From the NCBI GenBank assembly GCA_012295275.1, contig CM022666.1, forward strand, positions 12,825,606-12,889,605: a stretch of DNA of 64,000 nt. The letters are read 5' to 3'. This document shows positions 13,576 through 26,905 of the stretch, in pieces. A program made the translations under genes and the position numbers. The notes beneath the pieces are model-generated. The model searched no databases. It saw nothing but the letters and a program-made list of their open reading frames with translations, and was not told the origin of the DNA. Within the stretch, counting starts at the first letter, position 1. Each line of letters begins with the position of its first letter. The stretch is from Chrysomallon squamiferum (taxonomy: Eukaryota > Mollusca > Gastropoda > Neomphalida > Peltospiridae).

Positions 13576-14408
13576 CACACACACACACACGCAGACCATC
13601 AAATAATTTATTTTTTTACTTTTCGTAACAGACTAACCAAGGGAAGCAACTCTATAAATTTTTGTATCGATTCGTAAGATCGGACACTACCAGTGTTAAT
13701 AGGGAATGTGTAAAATCACTCTGTTATCTTGTCACTTTTGTCAGCTATTAACATTAGTTTAGAATCCAGAATATTATTAACCGACAAATTTAAATGAACT
13801 GAAATAAAATCATATTTTAAAGGTGATTTTACTGAACAGTTTTATCATGATGTTCTGATTAACTAGAATTAACAGATTTTCTTTTTCGTTTATTTATGAT
13901 TCTATGTTCCTTCTGCTAAGATGTATTTTATTCAGTTCAGTCAGTTCATATAATCTAAATTTTGTTTTCACATAGCATTCTTTAAAAAAAAATATATATA
14001 TATATATTGAACCTAAAACAAAACTTGTAAATATAGACATTAATTTATTAATTTAGTATAAATCAAAGATGTATGCTGATATTGTAGCTGAATATTAAAT
14101 ATATATATATATATAATTAAAAATAAAAATAAAAAACATCATTAAAAAACCTAAGAAAACAGTAACTTTGAAATGAAAATAAATAAAAACAAACAAATTA
14201 GACTAAATAATAAGTGAATGAATGAAACATAAATATACAAATAAAACTAAATTCAAAGCAGTTCTTCATTTGTTTCAGTTTCTTTCTTTCTTTCTTTTTT
14301 TTTCTCATTTCCTTCATTATTTTTTTCTAACGTTTCTTGTTTTAAAATCTAAATGAGATTCCCAGACCTGTCACCTTTCTTGTAACACTACTTCAATCTG
14401 ACATTTTT

Positions 14409-14438
14409 GTAATAATAATAATGATGATGATGATGATG

Positions 14439-14469
<31 letters not shown>

Positions 14470-14570
14470 TTATGATGATGATGATAATGATGATGATAAT
14501 AAGAATAAGAAGAAGAAGAAGAAGAAGAATGAAGATGATGGTAATAATAACAATAATAATATTAATAATA
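14409..14570. repeat. Compound AAT/GAT/AAG trinucleotide tract
   Basis: Interleaved runs of AAT, GAT and AAG triplets, about 160 bp. Confidence 0.9.
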
Positions 14571-16489
14571 AAATGAATAACTAAATAAATATACAACACT
14601 GTACGCTGACTATATAGGGTTTTCTGTTTCATTCACCAACGAACAGTTTGCCTGTGTTCACTACCAGCAATCAGATTTTCAGTTTCTACCGATAACTGAC
14701 TTACTTCGTTTAACGTAGAATTCATCGCCTGCGTTTTTGATGCTGAACAGTTCCACAGCTTTTGTTACATAATCAGCGACCGGCTGCTGGCTATACTTAT
14801 CACTAATCAGAAAGAAAAAGAGAGACTCGGATGCTAGTACAACATCACTGATCAACATTTAAATAGTCAATCACAATGATAAGCAGTTTTCTGCAAATGG
14901 GAGGCAACTGATGAACTGTTAAAGACAAAAAAAATGCCCCAGTGAATTACAGTATTTTAGAAACAAAGTAAATACCATTTCATCATCTAAACTAGTTATT
15001 TGTAAACTGCTTTTTTTCGTTTCTTGTGCTAACGGTACGTGTTAAAACGTTTCCAGTGATCTCCAGTTTGGGCTTAATGACGCTGTTTGAACGAAACCCT
15101 GTTTTTATTTCTCTCACTCGTTAGAACTGTCACACGTTCAGAACTCAGAAAGACACGAAGACCCCTCCCCCAAACAAGAAAAGAACGACAAAAGGTAGAG
15201 GATTAAAGAAAAAAAAAAGTTAAAAAAATAGCAAAGAAGAAATAAAAAGAAGGAAAGAAAACGATTTAGAAACATGATAATAATAAATTAAAAATAAATT
15301 AATTAATTAATTAAAACAATTTTAAAAAGTAAAAGCAAAGAAGGAAAGATAGAAAATATGAAAATTGAGCATGGAACAGTTCATTGAAAATAGAAAATGA
15401 AATAAATTAAAATAATTTTATTTACATAATGTTATGTAAAACGTGTACATATAATATTTCTTTTACATATACAAACACCGAATATTCATGTCGCAGAATT
15501 TGTTAATTTGGTTTATTTATTTACTCATTTCTAGGAATTTAAAAATATGACCCTTCGTTTGTCGTCATTCCAAAGCATTAACCTTTCCTGGAATGTTTTA
15601 TGAAGCCATTAACACAAACTATCTTATAAACACGTGTAAATTTAGTCCACGAGCCAGGCAGAATTTGAGAAAAAAAAAATGATGAACAGATCTAATATGA
15701 ATTTTGTTTACTTTGATAATTGAAGTGCATTTCAGATTCATCTTTAAAAGTAGCTTTAGACGGGTTTTTTTTTTTACCAATATGTCAGCTACTTTGAAAT
15801 GGTTATAACTGTACCAGATTTACCCAGGATCGTGTGATTAGAATTATTTTGATTTGTTTAAGATTCTACTCATGCTGATATATCGTTACTGATATTTAAC
15901 TGATTATGCATTTAATAAAATATACAAAATTGGCGTAATTATCTCATTTTTTCTTACACTAAGAAAACATTCACACTGGATGTAAGCACACATGTCATGG
16001 ACTCTGCTTATGAAGATTTGGATATGTGTAACTTATATGATTTGCTTACATGTTTAAACACGCCTACCGTGTTCACGAACTTTCTCACTTCGCCAGTGAG
16101 ATCGATATAAGACAGGCAAAGAGCGTTGTTAGATAAGTTTTAATAAAAGTGTATAAAGTTGACGAGTATTGATGTCAGTGAATGCAGGTGTTTTGATTAA
16201 ATTCACTGTTAATGCAGTCTCGAGGTGCTTTGTGCGTGTCAGGTGACATAAATGTTTGTTGGACGATTTGATTAATTACTCAGCTATGAGTAAATTAAAA
16301 AGAACCTGACAGTCATACGTTTAGAAATTGTATCTTGCTTGAGCCATCGAGTGAATGACGAAGTAACTAACTGTCCTAGTGAAATATTTCATGAATGGCA
16401 TAAACGTGTGATGAAAAAAATAAAATGAACAAATTAATACGTGTATAATTTGGTGGCTGTTTACACGATGTTCTGGAAATGAGGTTAAC

Positions 16490-17205
16490 CTGTTAATTTG
16501 TTCGTAGATCGCGGGTTAAACGTGTTAGATTGTTAGTAGATCGCTGGTTAAATGTTAGATTGTTAGTAGATCGCTGGTTAAATATGCTAGATTGTTAGTA
16601 GATCGCTGGTTAAATATGTTAGATTGTTAGTAGATCGCTAGTTAAATATGCTAGATTGTTAGTAGATCGCGGGTTAAACGTGTTAGATTGTTAGTAGATC
16701 GCTGGTTAAATATGTTAGATTGTTAGTAGATCGCTGGTTAAATATGTTAGATTGTTAGTAGATCGCTGGTTAAATATGCTAGATTGTTAGCAGATCGCTG
16801 GTTAAATATGTTAGATTGTTAGTAGATCGCTGGTTAAAAATGTTAAATTGTTAGTAGATCGCTGGTTAAATATGTTAGATTGTTAGTAGATCGCTGGTTA
16901 AATATGTTAGATTGTTAGTAGATCGCTTGTTAAATATGTTAGATTGTTAGTAGATCGCTTGTTAAATATGTTAGATTGTTAGTAGATCGCTTGTTAAATA
17001 CGTTAGATTGTTAGTAGATCGCTGAATAAATATGTTAGATTGTTAGTTAAATACGTTAGATTGTTAGTAGATCGCGGGATAAATATGTTAGATTGTTAGT
17101 AGATCGCGGGTTAAATATGTTAGATTGTTAGTAGATCGCGGGTTAAATACGTTAGATTGTTAGTAGATCGCGCTTTAACACACTAGATTGTTAGTAGATC
17201 GCGTT
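16490..17205 (-). repeat. 32-bp minisatellite, about 22 copies, overlapping the 3' end of GPCR 2
   Basis: The unit, read on the plus strand, contains 'ttagattgttagtagatcgc' followed by a variable part such as tggttaaatatg or gggttaaatacg. Counting the TAGATCGC/CAGATCGC core gives about 22 copies, plus one unit near 17045 that lost part of its core. Sub-variants cluster: tgg types in the middle, ttg types near 16930-17000, ggg types near 17075-17150. The rightmost copy lies inside the coding region of the minus-strand GPCR and supplies the residues RSTNNL; the variable part next to it supplies the stop. Confidence 0.95.
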
Positions 17206-18450
17206 ATTCTGAAACTGCTGTTTTGAGTCGATCTTGGTTGTGAAACGTTTGACAGCTGAATTTCCAGAGATGTGGATTTTACCCTGCAACAGAACAACTG
17301 TGCCACTCGACAACGAAACACTTTACTGCAGGCGATGTAGAGAATAAAATTAACGGAATAGTTAAGAAGTTCGAGAGGTTGAGCAATTTCTCGCATGAAC
17401 GAAAGAGTTACGTCCCTTGACTGGAAGAGATTCTCTCCCTTGATTAGCGCTATATTCATGCAGATGACAATAGGCGTTGCTAAGAGAATGTATGCTATCA
17501 TGACACTGACCAACATGGCAAACGTTTTGTGATTGGTCGGCAGTTTGTTGACCGATGTTTCTGACATTTTCTTACGTAATCTCGTCTGCTTTGCCAAGCG
17601 ACATATTATGGCCGGCGTCATAATACAAAGAAGAGTTGTGGGAATTCCCGCATAAATTACCGTCCCCACGACAGCGAAGATCCTCGTTTTCATGACGGAC
17701 GCGTCGAACTTGTAATTCACGAAACAGAATTTTCCTCCGACCACCCTGGAGGAAAAAGACCACAGTATGTTAAAAATGAGGATGGAAATAAATATTACAA
17801 CCAATGAGACTACGGCGTTTCGTTTGGTGCAGATCAGTCGCGCCTTCAGCGGGAACCACACAGCGATCATCCGCTCCATGCAGACGACGACGACAAACCA
17901 GGAGGAGCACATTTTCAACGTCCTGAAGAGGATGAAGAATATTTTACACGACGCGTCGCTCAGTGCCCGGATGTCCATTCCTATCAGGTGGATGAGCCAG
18001 AGCTTGTTAAACGGCTGGATCAGAAGCACTCCTGTGTCAGAGATGGCCAGCGCAATTAAAATGACGGACGTCGTCATCGACTTGAACTCTCTGCTGAACA
18101 TCACGATGATGGTGAGGACGTTGCCGCTGAAGCCAATCGCCAGGAACAACGGCGTGATGACGTAGCTCACGTACTGACCAATGACCACCGACCTGGGAGG
18201 AGGGTCTTTTGGGAAAATGTCGTCTAAAGTGTCGTTGTTGTCGGTTATCGTTCTTGTTACTGAAGCTTTCCTCCAGGTGTCGTTGTCTACTGCTGTGTTG
18301 TCACGGAGGTTTCTGGTGGCTGTGATACCTGCAGTGAATTCTCGAGTGATGTTAACAGAGTTGATGTCGTTGTCGTTGTTGCTGCTTCTCTGACCGGACG
18401 TGTTAGTTAGAAGTATTAGAACTGCCGCTAATTTCCACCATAAATGATCC
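17175..18450 (-). CDS. Rhodopsin-class GPCR, paralog of the 10.8-kb receptor (5' exon missing)
   Basis: One large terminal exon of 424 residues begins after the acceptor 'ttttattacag' with a phase-2 junction, exactly as in the plus-strand paralog. It opens with a hydrophobic WWKLAAVLILL stretch (signal-peptide-like), then an N-glycosylation-rich extracellular region and seven membrane segments. Shared signatures with the paralog include PLF..IGFSGN in TM1, LAISD in TM2, DIRAL.DASCKIFF before TM3, ERM in place of DRY, AVWFPL, MREIAQPLELLNYS and NFILY in TM7. By eye the membrane cores are roughly 60 percent identical. Its extracellular region is shorter than the paralog's and its cytoplasmic tail longer. 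The last codons (RSTNNL, then VC and stop) lie in minisatellite sequence. The role is inferred as a peptide-type G-protein-coupled receptor; the ligand is unknown. Confidence 0.85.
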
Positions 18451-18520
18451 CTGTAATAAAACAGATATACACTGTGTATGTGCGTAACACTGACAGCATA
18501 AAAATAAATTAAATAAATAA

Positions 18521-18522
<2 letters not shown>

Positions 18523-18575
<53 letters not shown>

Positions 18576-18583
18576 AATAAATA

Positions 18584-18615
<32 letters not shown>

Positions 18616-18831
18616 AAAAGAAAGAAAAAGAAAGAAAACAAAATCAAAAACGTTAAACACCAAATTACAGCATTCGTATTTGAAATATATGATCTTGTTC
18701 CTAACATATATATATAAGTACATGTACACTTTTATGCTATTAATTAATTTATTATTATTGTTGTTGTTGTTGTCGTCGTTGTTGTTATTGTTATTATTGT
18801 TAGTTATTTTATTGTTGTTGTTGTTATTATT

Positions 18832-18870
<39 letters not shown>
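18523..18870. repeat. AAT, AAAG and GTT simple-repeat cluster
   Basis: An AAT run, an AAAT run and an AAAG run are followed, after a unique 100 bp, by GTT/ATT triplets. These lie just upstream of the GPCR 2 exon, in its expected intron. Confidence 0.9.
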
Positions 18871-20129
18871 ATTTTTCCCCTTTAAATGAAGGGCATTAAC
18901 TTTTCTCTTTTATTAGATTTTAATAGACTTTGACTGGGATAATGGGAACACCGCGGTGTTTTTGAAATCAATGAAAGTAGGGCGGGTACGTTTTCTCATT
19001 CTTCTCGAAACCACGCGGCGATTTCTGAATAGTCAATCTCCGAAACTTTTATTTCACGTCGGCACTTCAGCTACGCAGTAATTGACAAATCGTCTTTGTT
19101 TCAGGAACTTGCATTGTCTTACTCGATGGTGAACAAAACCTGGCATAACGTAAACACTAAACTGATGTCCATTTACACTAGGCACACGGACAGAAATCAA
19201 GATGGTTGCACAAAGGCCAATAATAATAATCTGTTTGTTTTTCGGTTCAGCTGAGTGACGTGCTAATTAACCTGCAAGCTGTTTTGAACTTTATTTAAAC
19301 CCTTCGCAGAGCCCACTTTGAACAATGCTAATAGGAGAGAGAAGTCACTGAAATCTAAATTCATTTACGATTGAATTGGATTTTGTTTTCTAAATTATTG
19401 GTTTCTTATGTCAAGCACGTGCTTTCGTCTTATTTTTCCCTTCGTTAATGCAGTTGCTTGTGCAGTTCCAGTGCGTTGACATAGGACTTGACAGGTCGAA
19501 GGGTCAACTCTCCTTAGTGCGCCTTTAAAGATTTTCCCATTTACATCAAATAATTGGTTAACAAAGTGCTGTCGTTTGCGTTGTGTTGTCCTACATTTTT
19601 TAAGAATGTTTTTTCACCAGTTTAGAGTGTATTGTGTTTTCTTGTTTGAAGTTAATTAATGATTCTTAAATTTCGTTTTTATGATGGCCTCTCGTAAACA
19701 TAATTATATAATGTGTGTGTCTATACATACAAACACATACACGATTACATTAAATATTATGAATGTGTGTGCGTATATGGATATATATGTATATATTTGC
19801 TATATATTTGCGTATGTATGTGTGTACGCAGTTTACATATTTAATATTGAAAGCTGTACTGTAGACATTCATAACTGAATTCATATCATATAAAACACAG
19901 TAAATAACAGATGTTTGGTTATCTTGCTGTATTTGGTATCAGTGATTCATCTCCGTGCTGTGCGTAACATTGGGCGCTTGTTCGTATCAAAAACATAACA
20001 GTCTTCTCCTGTTGATATAAATCAATGTCGTAACGCACTTAATATCAAGAATTATCTAGAATTACGTAAACATATGTATATTCACAAAGTCGCAGACACA
20101 CACAAACAAACACACATACACACAAATAT

Positions 20130-20261
20130 ATACATGTATATAGATAGATAGATAGATAGGTAGATAGATAGATATATACGTATACACAGACTTACATGCA
20201 TATACATATACATATATACATGCATATACATATACATATATACATATACATATACATATAT

Positions 20262-20296
<35 letters not shown>

Positions 20297-20420
20297 CATA
20301 AATATATATATACATACATACATAAATATATATATATATATTTATACATATATATATATATATATACATACATAAATATATATATATATACATACATATA
20401 CACACACACACACACATATA
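20130..20420. repeat. TA/CATA/GATA-rich low-complexity block
   Basis: A patchwork of GATA, CATA and TA units covering about 290 bp. It is open in several frames only because stop codons are absent from these units. Confidence 0.9.
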
Positions 20421-22754
20421 TATAATTATAATTTGGACGTATATATAAATGTGTACATGCTATTTTGCATCGTTTAATATTAAAGTACATTTGATATCAC
20501 GTACAGATCTGTCTAGACTTTTAGATCTGCATATACAGTACATGTAACATGTTTCTAACTACATTTATGTATAATTATATCTGACACTAAGCAGTTCATA
20601 ACGATATATTTTATATATATTTTCATCTAACATACAAAGGACTATCTACATATCTATATAATACAAACAATACAGGCAGACATGCTGACACCAACACACG
20701 CATACGTACATTTTACACATATATATTATAAACGTAACAAGATAATCAGGCAATCTGACATATTTAACTTGAACAGTTTTCTTTAAGTTTACTGCTAGAC
20801 ACTGACATAGTGTATTGAAATTAACAAGAAAAATTCAATTACGTCTTGTCTTGAAGAATACAAAATAAAGCAATAAATCTCAGAGAAAGCAACACAATCA
20901 CTGAACCACAGTCATTGTTACCTGCTAAATGACATCTTTATTTACCTGATGTGAATGTCTGTCCGTGGATATATGTCACTAAAGAGATACGAGAAACCAA
21001 TCAAATAATTAGATGGGGAAAAAAAAGAAGAAAAAAAGAAGAAACATTTTAGCAGCATATCACCACGCAAGTTGGGTAATTAAATAAATCGGTTAATCGC
21101 AATCTTCGTATGTCTTTATTATGTTTTTCTTTCTTTGTCTTGTGTATCTTTTTAAATCTTTCTCTAACACTATCTTTCTCCTAAATTTCTCTGTCTATCT
21201 ATCTAACTGTGTCTATCTATCTAATCCAACTCTCTGTCTTACTGCCTGTCTGGCTATATATATCTACCTGTCTATCTATCTGTATCTGTATCTGTATTTC
21301 TGTCTGTCAGTATGTTTATCTGTGTCTGTCCGTCTGTCTCTCATAGTTCATCATCGTCATCATCATATTATTATTATTATTATAGTTGTTGTTGTTGTTG
21401 TTGTTGTTGCTGTTGCTGTTGTTGCTGTTTTATCACCATCATCATCGTTTTCAGACAAACTCTAGGGTTTTAAATGCAAACAGAACTGATGTTAGGAAAG
21501 TCTACTCGAGCACGTAGCCCAAACACAGCCGAGTAACACACAGATCAGACTCGAACACAAACTTTAACCTCTTTATCTCGCACTGACTGCGGGTTTCAAA
21601 CAGACCTTGCATCTGTCCAGATGTGTTTACAACTTCTGAATCTTTTCTATCGCTGGGTTTTTATTTATTTATTTATTTTATTTTTATTTAAAAAAAAAAA
21701 TTTGATATGCTTATTTCCGGTTCAGTTGTCCTGATGTGCATATTTCATCGCATATTCATATACGATGACCAGTACTATGTTAAGTTTATTGGATATAGTT
21801 ACTAGCCTTAACTATATTTGATTAGTATTAACCTATGTGTGTGTGTGTGTATGTGTGAGTTCGAGTGTGTAAATATATTAGATATTTTGTATATCTGTGT
21901 GTGTTCATATGTCAAAAATCGCTAAATTATGCAAACTTTATTTTCCTCCTCACGGTTTTTTTATGTCTGGATATAGGTTCAGTTCTTCTTGGTACCGTGA
22001 CTTTACTGATTCCCATTCCAGTCAGTGTTCTGGAATTCATAATGCTTTTCTTTCAGTTTCTGGGAAGGTGCATATTAAAAACAAATCGTGCTGCTAAATG
22101 AAAGGATTATTTCACTGAGTAATAGCATCAATCCATTTCTTGTGCGTTTATTTCTCGAAATATTTGTTAACTCCCATTATCAGAATGTTTGAAACCGTCT
22201 TCAGCAAATATATGTGTATTCATATTTCAGTAATACACTTCTCTGTTAAATACTTACTGCGTAATCCTGACAGTAATACAAAATCAATCATTGTCGCATA
22301 GAAAACCAGTATTTATTTACTTATCTACTTACTTATGTTATAAATATACTTAACTCTTTTAGGTATATTTCGCTTTATACAGTACATTGAAACAAGATTA
22401 ATATCTACAAATCTCAGATTTCAAATACACTTTTGTAAATTAAGTCGTTTTTATTTACATACACGCTGATGCTGTAATTAGTGTAAGTAATTTTTTAACT
22501 TGTACGTTTTAATTTCTTCATATAATATTTTTGTACTTGATATAAGAAGTATTTTGATTTATTAAAGATATGTCCCTCTTAAAATCAAAATATAAATAAG
22601 TATTATTATAAAGTAAAATTATTACTGAAGGTAAATAAAATAAATGAATGAATGAATAGCGCTAAGTTATATTTCAAAAACAGAGAGTACTTGTAATTTT
22701 ACTAAATGAAATGAAATCATTACTATTCTTTTAATATGTATGTAATACACATGT

Positions 22755-22832
22755 AAGAATGAGTGAATGAATGTTTAACGACACCCCAGCACAAAAAAAA
22801 TATCGGCTACTGGGTGTCAAACACATGAAAGA
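22755..22832 (+). repeat. Dispersed repeat core (mollusc SINE/MITE-like)
   Basis: The segment reads 'gaatgaatgtttaacgacac' followed by a CCCAGCAC and a TCGGCTACTGGGTGTCAAAC block. I recall this phrase as a very common dispersed repeat in gastropod and bivalve genomes; that is memory, not a search. The copy is short and has no tRNA-like head here. Confidence 0.5.
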
Positions 22833-23002
22833 TTCAAGCATAGATACATATACACAAACATCAAACATACATCCCAGTACGCATACATAAGATAAACATA
22901 CATATCTACTTATATAAATATACAGCTACACATACATACATACATACATACATACATACATACATACATACATACACATATATGTATGTTTGTAGATTAC
23001 AT

Positions 23003-23122
23003 CACACACACATATATATACGTTAAAATATTTATCTTTTGCTATATTTTATATTTTATGTTTACAAAATTTACTGCAATATATATATATATTTTTGTTA
23101 CTAATTAATAATATACTGTCCG

Positions 23123-23175
<53 letters not shown>

Positions 23176-23281
23176 ATATATACGTTAAAATATTAATCTT
23201 CTGTTATATTTTATATTTTTTGTTTACAAAATTTACTGCAATATATATATTTTTATTACTAATTAATAATATACTGTCCGA
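23003..23281 (+). repeat. Two-copy tandem duplication with a CA-repeat hinge
   Basis: A roughly 120-bp segment from 'acgttaaaatatt' to 'aatatactgtccga' occurs at about 23003-23122 and again at about 23155-23281, near 95 percent alike by eye. A CA run of about 45 bp lies at the junction, and a shorter CA run precedes copy 1. Confidence 0.9.
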
Positions 23282-23891
23282 CAAATATTTATTGATATAT
23301 AACTAAATCGATACTTTGTGACCACAACTGTTACATTATGATAAGTAATTTACTTTCTACGCTTTGACGAAATGAAACTGTCCACATATATTGATATCAC
23401 ATAACTCACGGTAAATTACTGCACTTGTTTTTTTTTTTTTTTTTTTTTTTTTAATAAATTCATTTCTCTCTTACATGTATCTATATTTTATGTAGGTACC
23501 AGTTTATATATATTTAAGAAAATGGGAAAAAAAAAAAAAAAAAAAAAAAAAATATATAAATATATATATATATATACATATCACCGACTTTTTAAAAGAA
23601 TCAGAAATAATGAAACAAATAGGACTTACTGTTTGGTTGACTTCATATCTGAAACCCTGGTAGCAGTTAAATGTTTCAGTCCGTGCATCTCTTTCGTTTT
23701 AAACAGAGATAACAACATTTTGAAGTAAACACGTGCAATTAGCGACTGGAGTAAGCGTGGCGTGAGTGCTCGGCAGAAATGGCGGGAAGACAATAGCAGA
23801 CGACTTCTCGTCTGTTTCTCAACTAATTGCCTCGTCAGTAGTTTTACAGCCACGTCTTGACATCTGTATCTCATTGTCACATATTTTCGTC

Positions 23892-23936
<45 letters not shown>

Positions 23937-24536
23937 TATTTTTTTATTTTTTTTATTTTTTATTTTATATAATTGGTCCCTTATTTCCTTGTATATAAAA
24001 TTATGCGTTGTCTTCTTTTATTTTTTTTTTCCTTTTTTTCCCTTCTTTTTTGAAGACGGTTGGCGTTTGTTCCAAGCTTCCTTCCGTTTCTCTTTTTCTT
24101 CTTCTTCCTTTTATTTAAATGTTTACCTGTCGATCAATACCAGAGCTTTACAATGAAATTTTTAGTAACTTTATAATCGATTTATTACCTTCACTTGCCA
24201 AGATTAACTGAAAATACTTTCTGCGAGCAGAGTCTATTAATATAAACGTATTTCAATGGACATGTTAATAAGAACAAAACAATTTAGAGTTCAGTTTTAT
24301 GTTTATAATGAAAACGGCAACAAAGAGCAGCCGATATTTAACTAAGTTTTCATCTTTATGCAGGACAGTTTGCTGAAGTTGTTTTGTAAAAATGTTACGA
24401 GTAAAACAAATAATAAAGGCAATGTAAATCGTAACGGAAACGAGGCTGAGGTATAAATATTAATTAGTCACGTGGGATTAAAAACGTAGTGTTAACGTAA
24501 CATAATATGACTGCTGGTCTGTGTGTGCGCGCGCGC

Positions 24537-24569
<33 letters not shown>

Positions 24570-26037
24570 TGTGTGTGTGAGCGCGCGGGTATGCGAGCAT
24601 CTGTGTTTATGCGTATATGTTTGTAAGTGCATCCGTATCTGTGTGTGTTCTTGTGTTTGTGTGTATATGTATTAATATATGTTTTTTTCTCTCTCTGTAT
24701 GTATATCTTTGTGCGCGTGTGAGAAACAGAAATGATGTATGTCGAAGGAAATTTGTATGTATTTTTGTGTTTGTGTTTGTGTTTGTATGTCCTTGAGAAG
24801 TGTTTGGGTGCATATAGGTACGTGTTTGTGTTTCTCTCCGGGTTTATGTTTGAGAAAGACATACACAACTAATAAATGAAAATATTAATACATCGTTATT
24901 CCAGTATATAACGGAAATTAGTGAGAAGAAATACAAAATACTTAAGTATAATATTCCCTGAAGAGATTTTTTTTGTTTTCTATTTCTTTTTTTCTTTCTT
25001 GGCATTTTTTCTTTCTTTTGTTTTTTCTTTATTTATACGAATTCCTAGTTACGCGTTTTCTCATTTTCTCTTGTAGTTCTTCGTTGTTTTCTGTATGTGT
25101 GGTATGATGTGTCTAAGTCAGAAGTTATTTAATTGTGTTTGTGAAAATAGGTGTCATTTCCTTGTACAGCAGTCATAGAACTTCCACTGCTGAAACGGGA
25201 GCAGAGAATAGACAAATTTGCTAAAGAAAAACTAAAAGTCGTAATTTCTTTATCTAGAATACGGACATTTATGTGACAGTTGTGCAATACAGTGTGTTGT
25301 AATACATATGAATAATGAACAAGATATAAAATGGTTATCGCGAAAGTCATTAGACGTTAGATTCAGTTCTGGAATAGCCTTTGGTACCTTCTTAGAACTA
25401 AACTGAAAATTTTGTATATGTCTGCATATGTGTGTATGTGTGTGTGTGTGTGTCTGTTTGCAAATATCAACATCATCATCATAATCATTATCACATATTC
25501 GCCTAAAAAGACACGACATTTTAGACCATCTTTACGAAGATTTTTCTGATTTAATGACCGTTATTATCAAAACATGCTAAAACGTCTTTTTACTAATATT
25601 CAAACCAAATAATTAACAGGAAACGTTATCCAGATCTTTTTTTGTATATGCTGTCTTTATTAACTTTCACTGTTATTTTTTCATCCATCTCTCTACTTCT
25701 GTTCACTTTATCTCCGCCTCTTTTTTTATTATTATTATTATTATTATGTTGTATATTTATACGTGCATTATGTGTAAGTTGTATGGACCTGTTTATAGGT
25801 ATTTGTATCTGCATATATGCATATCGGTGAATTATGTATATGAAAAGTATGTAAGGTAATACAGAGCCCCAACAAACGCATTAGCAATTCCTTCTCTGGA
25901 TTAATGAATACTCTCAAATTATCTTTTTTTATAATTTTTTTATTTTTTATTATTATTATTATTTTTTAATATCTTGGCTTTTCCAAAACATATACAATAG
26001 TTTGAATAATAATAATAAGAAGAAGAAGAAGAAGAAG

Positions 26038-26113
26038 AAGAAGAACAAGAACAAGAACAAGAACAAGAACAAGAACAAGAACAAGAACAAGAAGAAAAAG
26101 AAAGAAAGAAAGA
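26038..26113. repeat. AAG / AACAAG / AAAG repeat tract
   Basis: AAG triplets pass into about eight AACAAG hexamers and then AAAG tetramers, suggesting stepwise mutation of one purine-rich tract. Confidence 0.9.
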
Positions 26114-26811
26114 AATATGCATATCAAAAAAAATAATGTCAAAAGTTAAACAAAAGAAAAACAACTTTTACTTTCTAAAATTACTTTAAGCTTTATTTAA
26201 GCTGAAAATTTTACACTGTATTTCTTACACGTTCAAATGAAACTAGTTTTATTTGTTAAAGACATAAAAACATTAACAGGTGGCTACGTCTATTTACATA
26301 TGTACAATTCTCCTCCGATTCTTATAAAGATACAGATGTGTAGAAGACTTTAAATCCCATTTGTTCTATAAAAATCTTTAACATCAGGATACAAACAAAA
26401 AACTACTCTGTTTTAATATTTGCTTCAACCTTTACAAAGATGATGTCTGACATAATATATAAGTAACCTTTGGCCTTTTTCCTTGACGTCACTCCACATA
26501 TATATAATCTTAGTTTTTATCATGCAGCAAAGCTTGGTATTCAAGGAAAACTTGCATATATTAATTATTCATATCCCTATATACACACACTCTAATATGT
26601 CAACAAACTAATAATCTAAAACTGTCTTGAAAGTAAAGGAACATATCAACCTCCGTGTCATGTGTTATAATTAAATTGTGTTATTATGAGAAAAGTATAC
26701 ATACACACATGGAATATAAATAGTGTTTTAGATTTTCATTTACATAAATACTCCTACGAACATATTCATTTTTGTATTGTTGAATATTTATTTAAAGCAT
26801 AAGCTTCAGGA

Positions 26812-26846
26812 TAATAATAATAATAATAGTAATAATAATAATAATA

Positions 26847-26878
<32 letters not shown>

Positions 26879-26905
26879 GAGAAGAAGAAGAAGAAGAAGA
26901 AGAAA
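26812..26905. repeat. AAT/GAT/AAG trinucleotide tract
   Basis: Successive runs of AAT, GAT and AAG, the same order of triplets as in the tract near 14.4 kb. Confidence 0.9.

Larger units (their letters stand above)
12297..16489. other. Intergenic region between the two GPCRs
   Basis: This is the shared 3' side of two convergent receptor genes. It holds a TTA run (12378-12427), a CT run (13520-13573), TA repeats near 14000 and 14100, and a compound AAT/GAT/AAG tract (14409-14570). I found no exon and no recognisable RNA gene. Confidence 0.6.
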
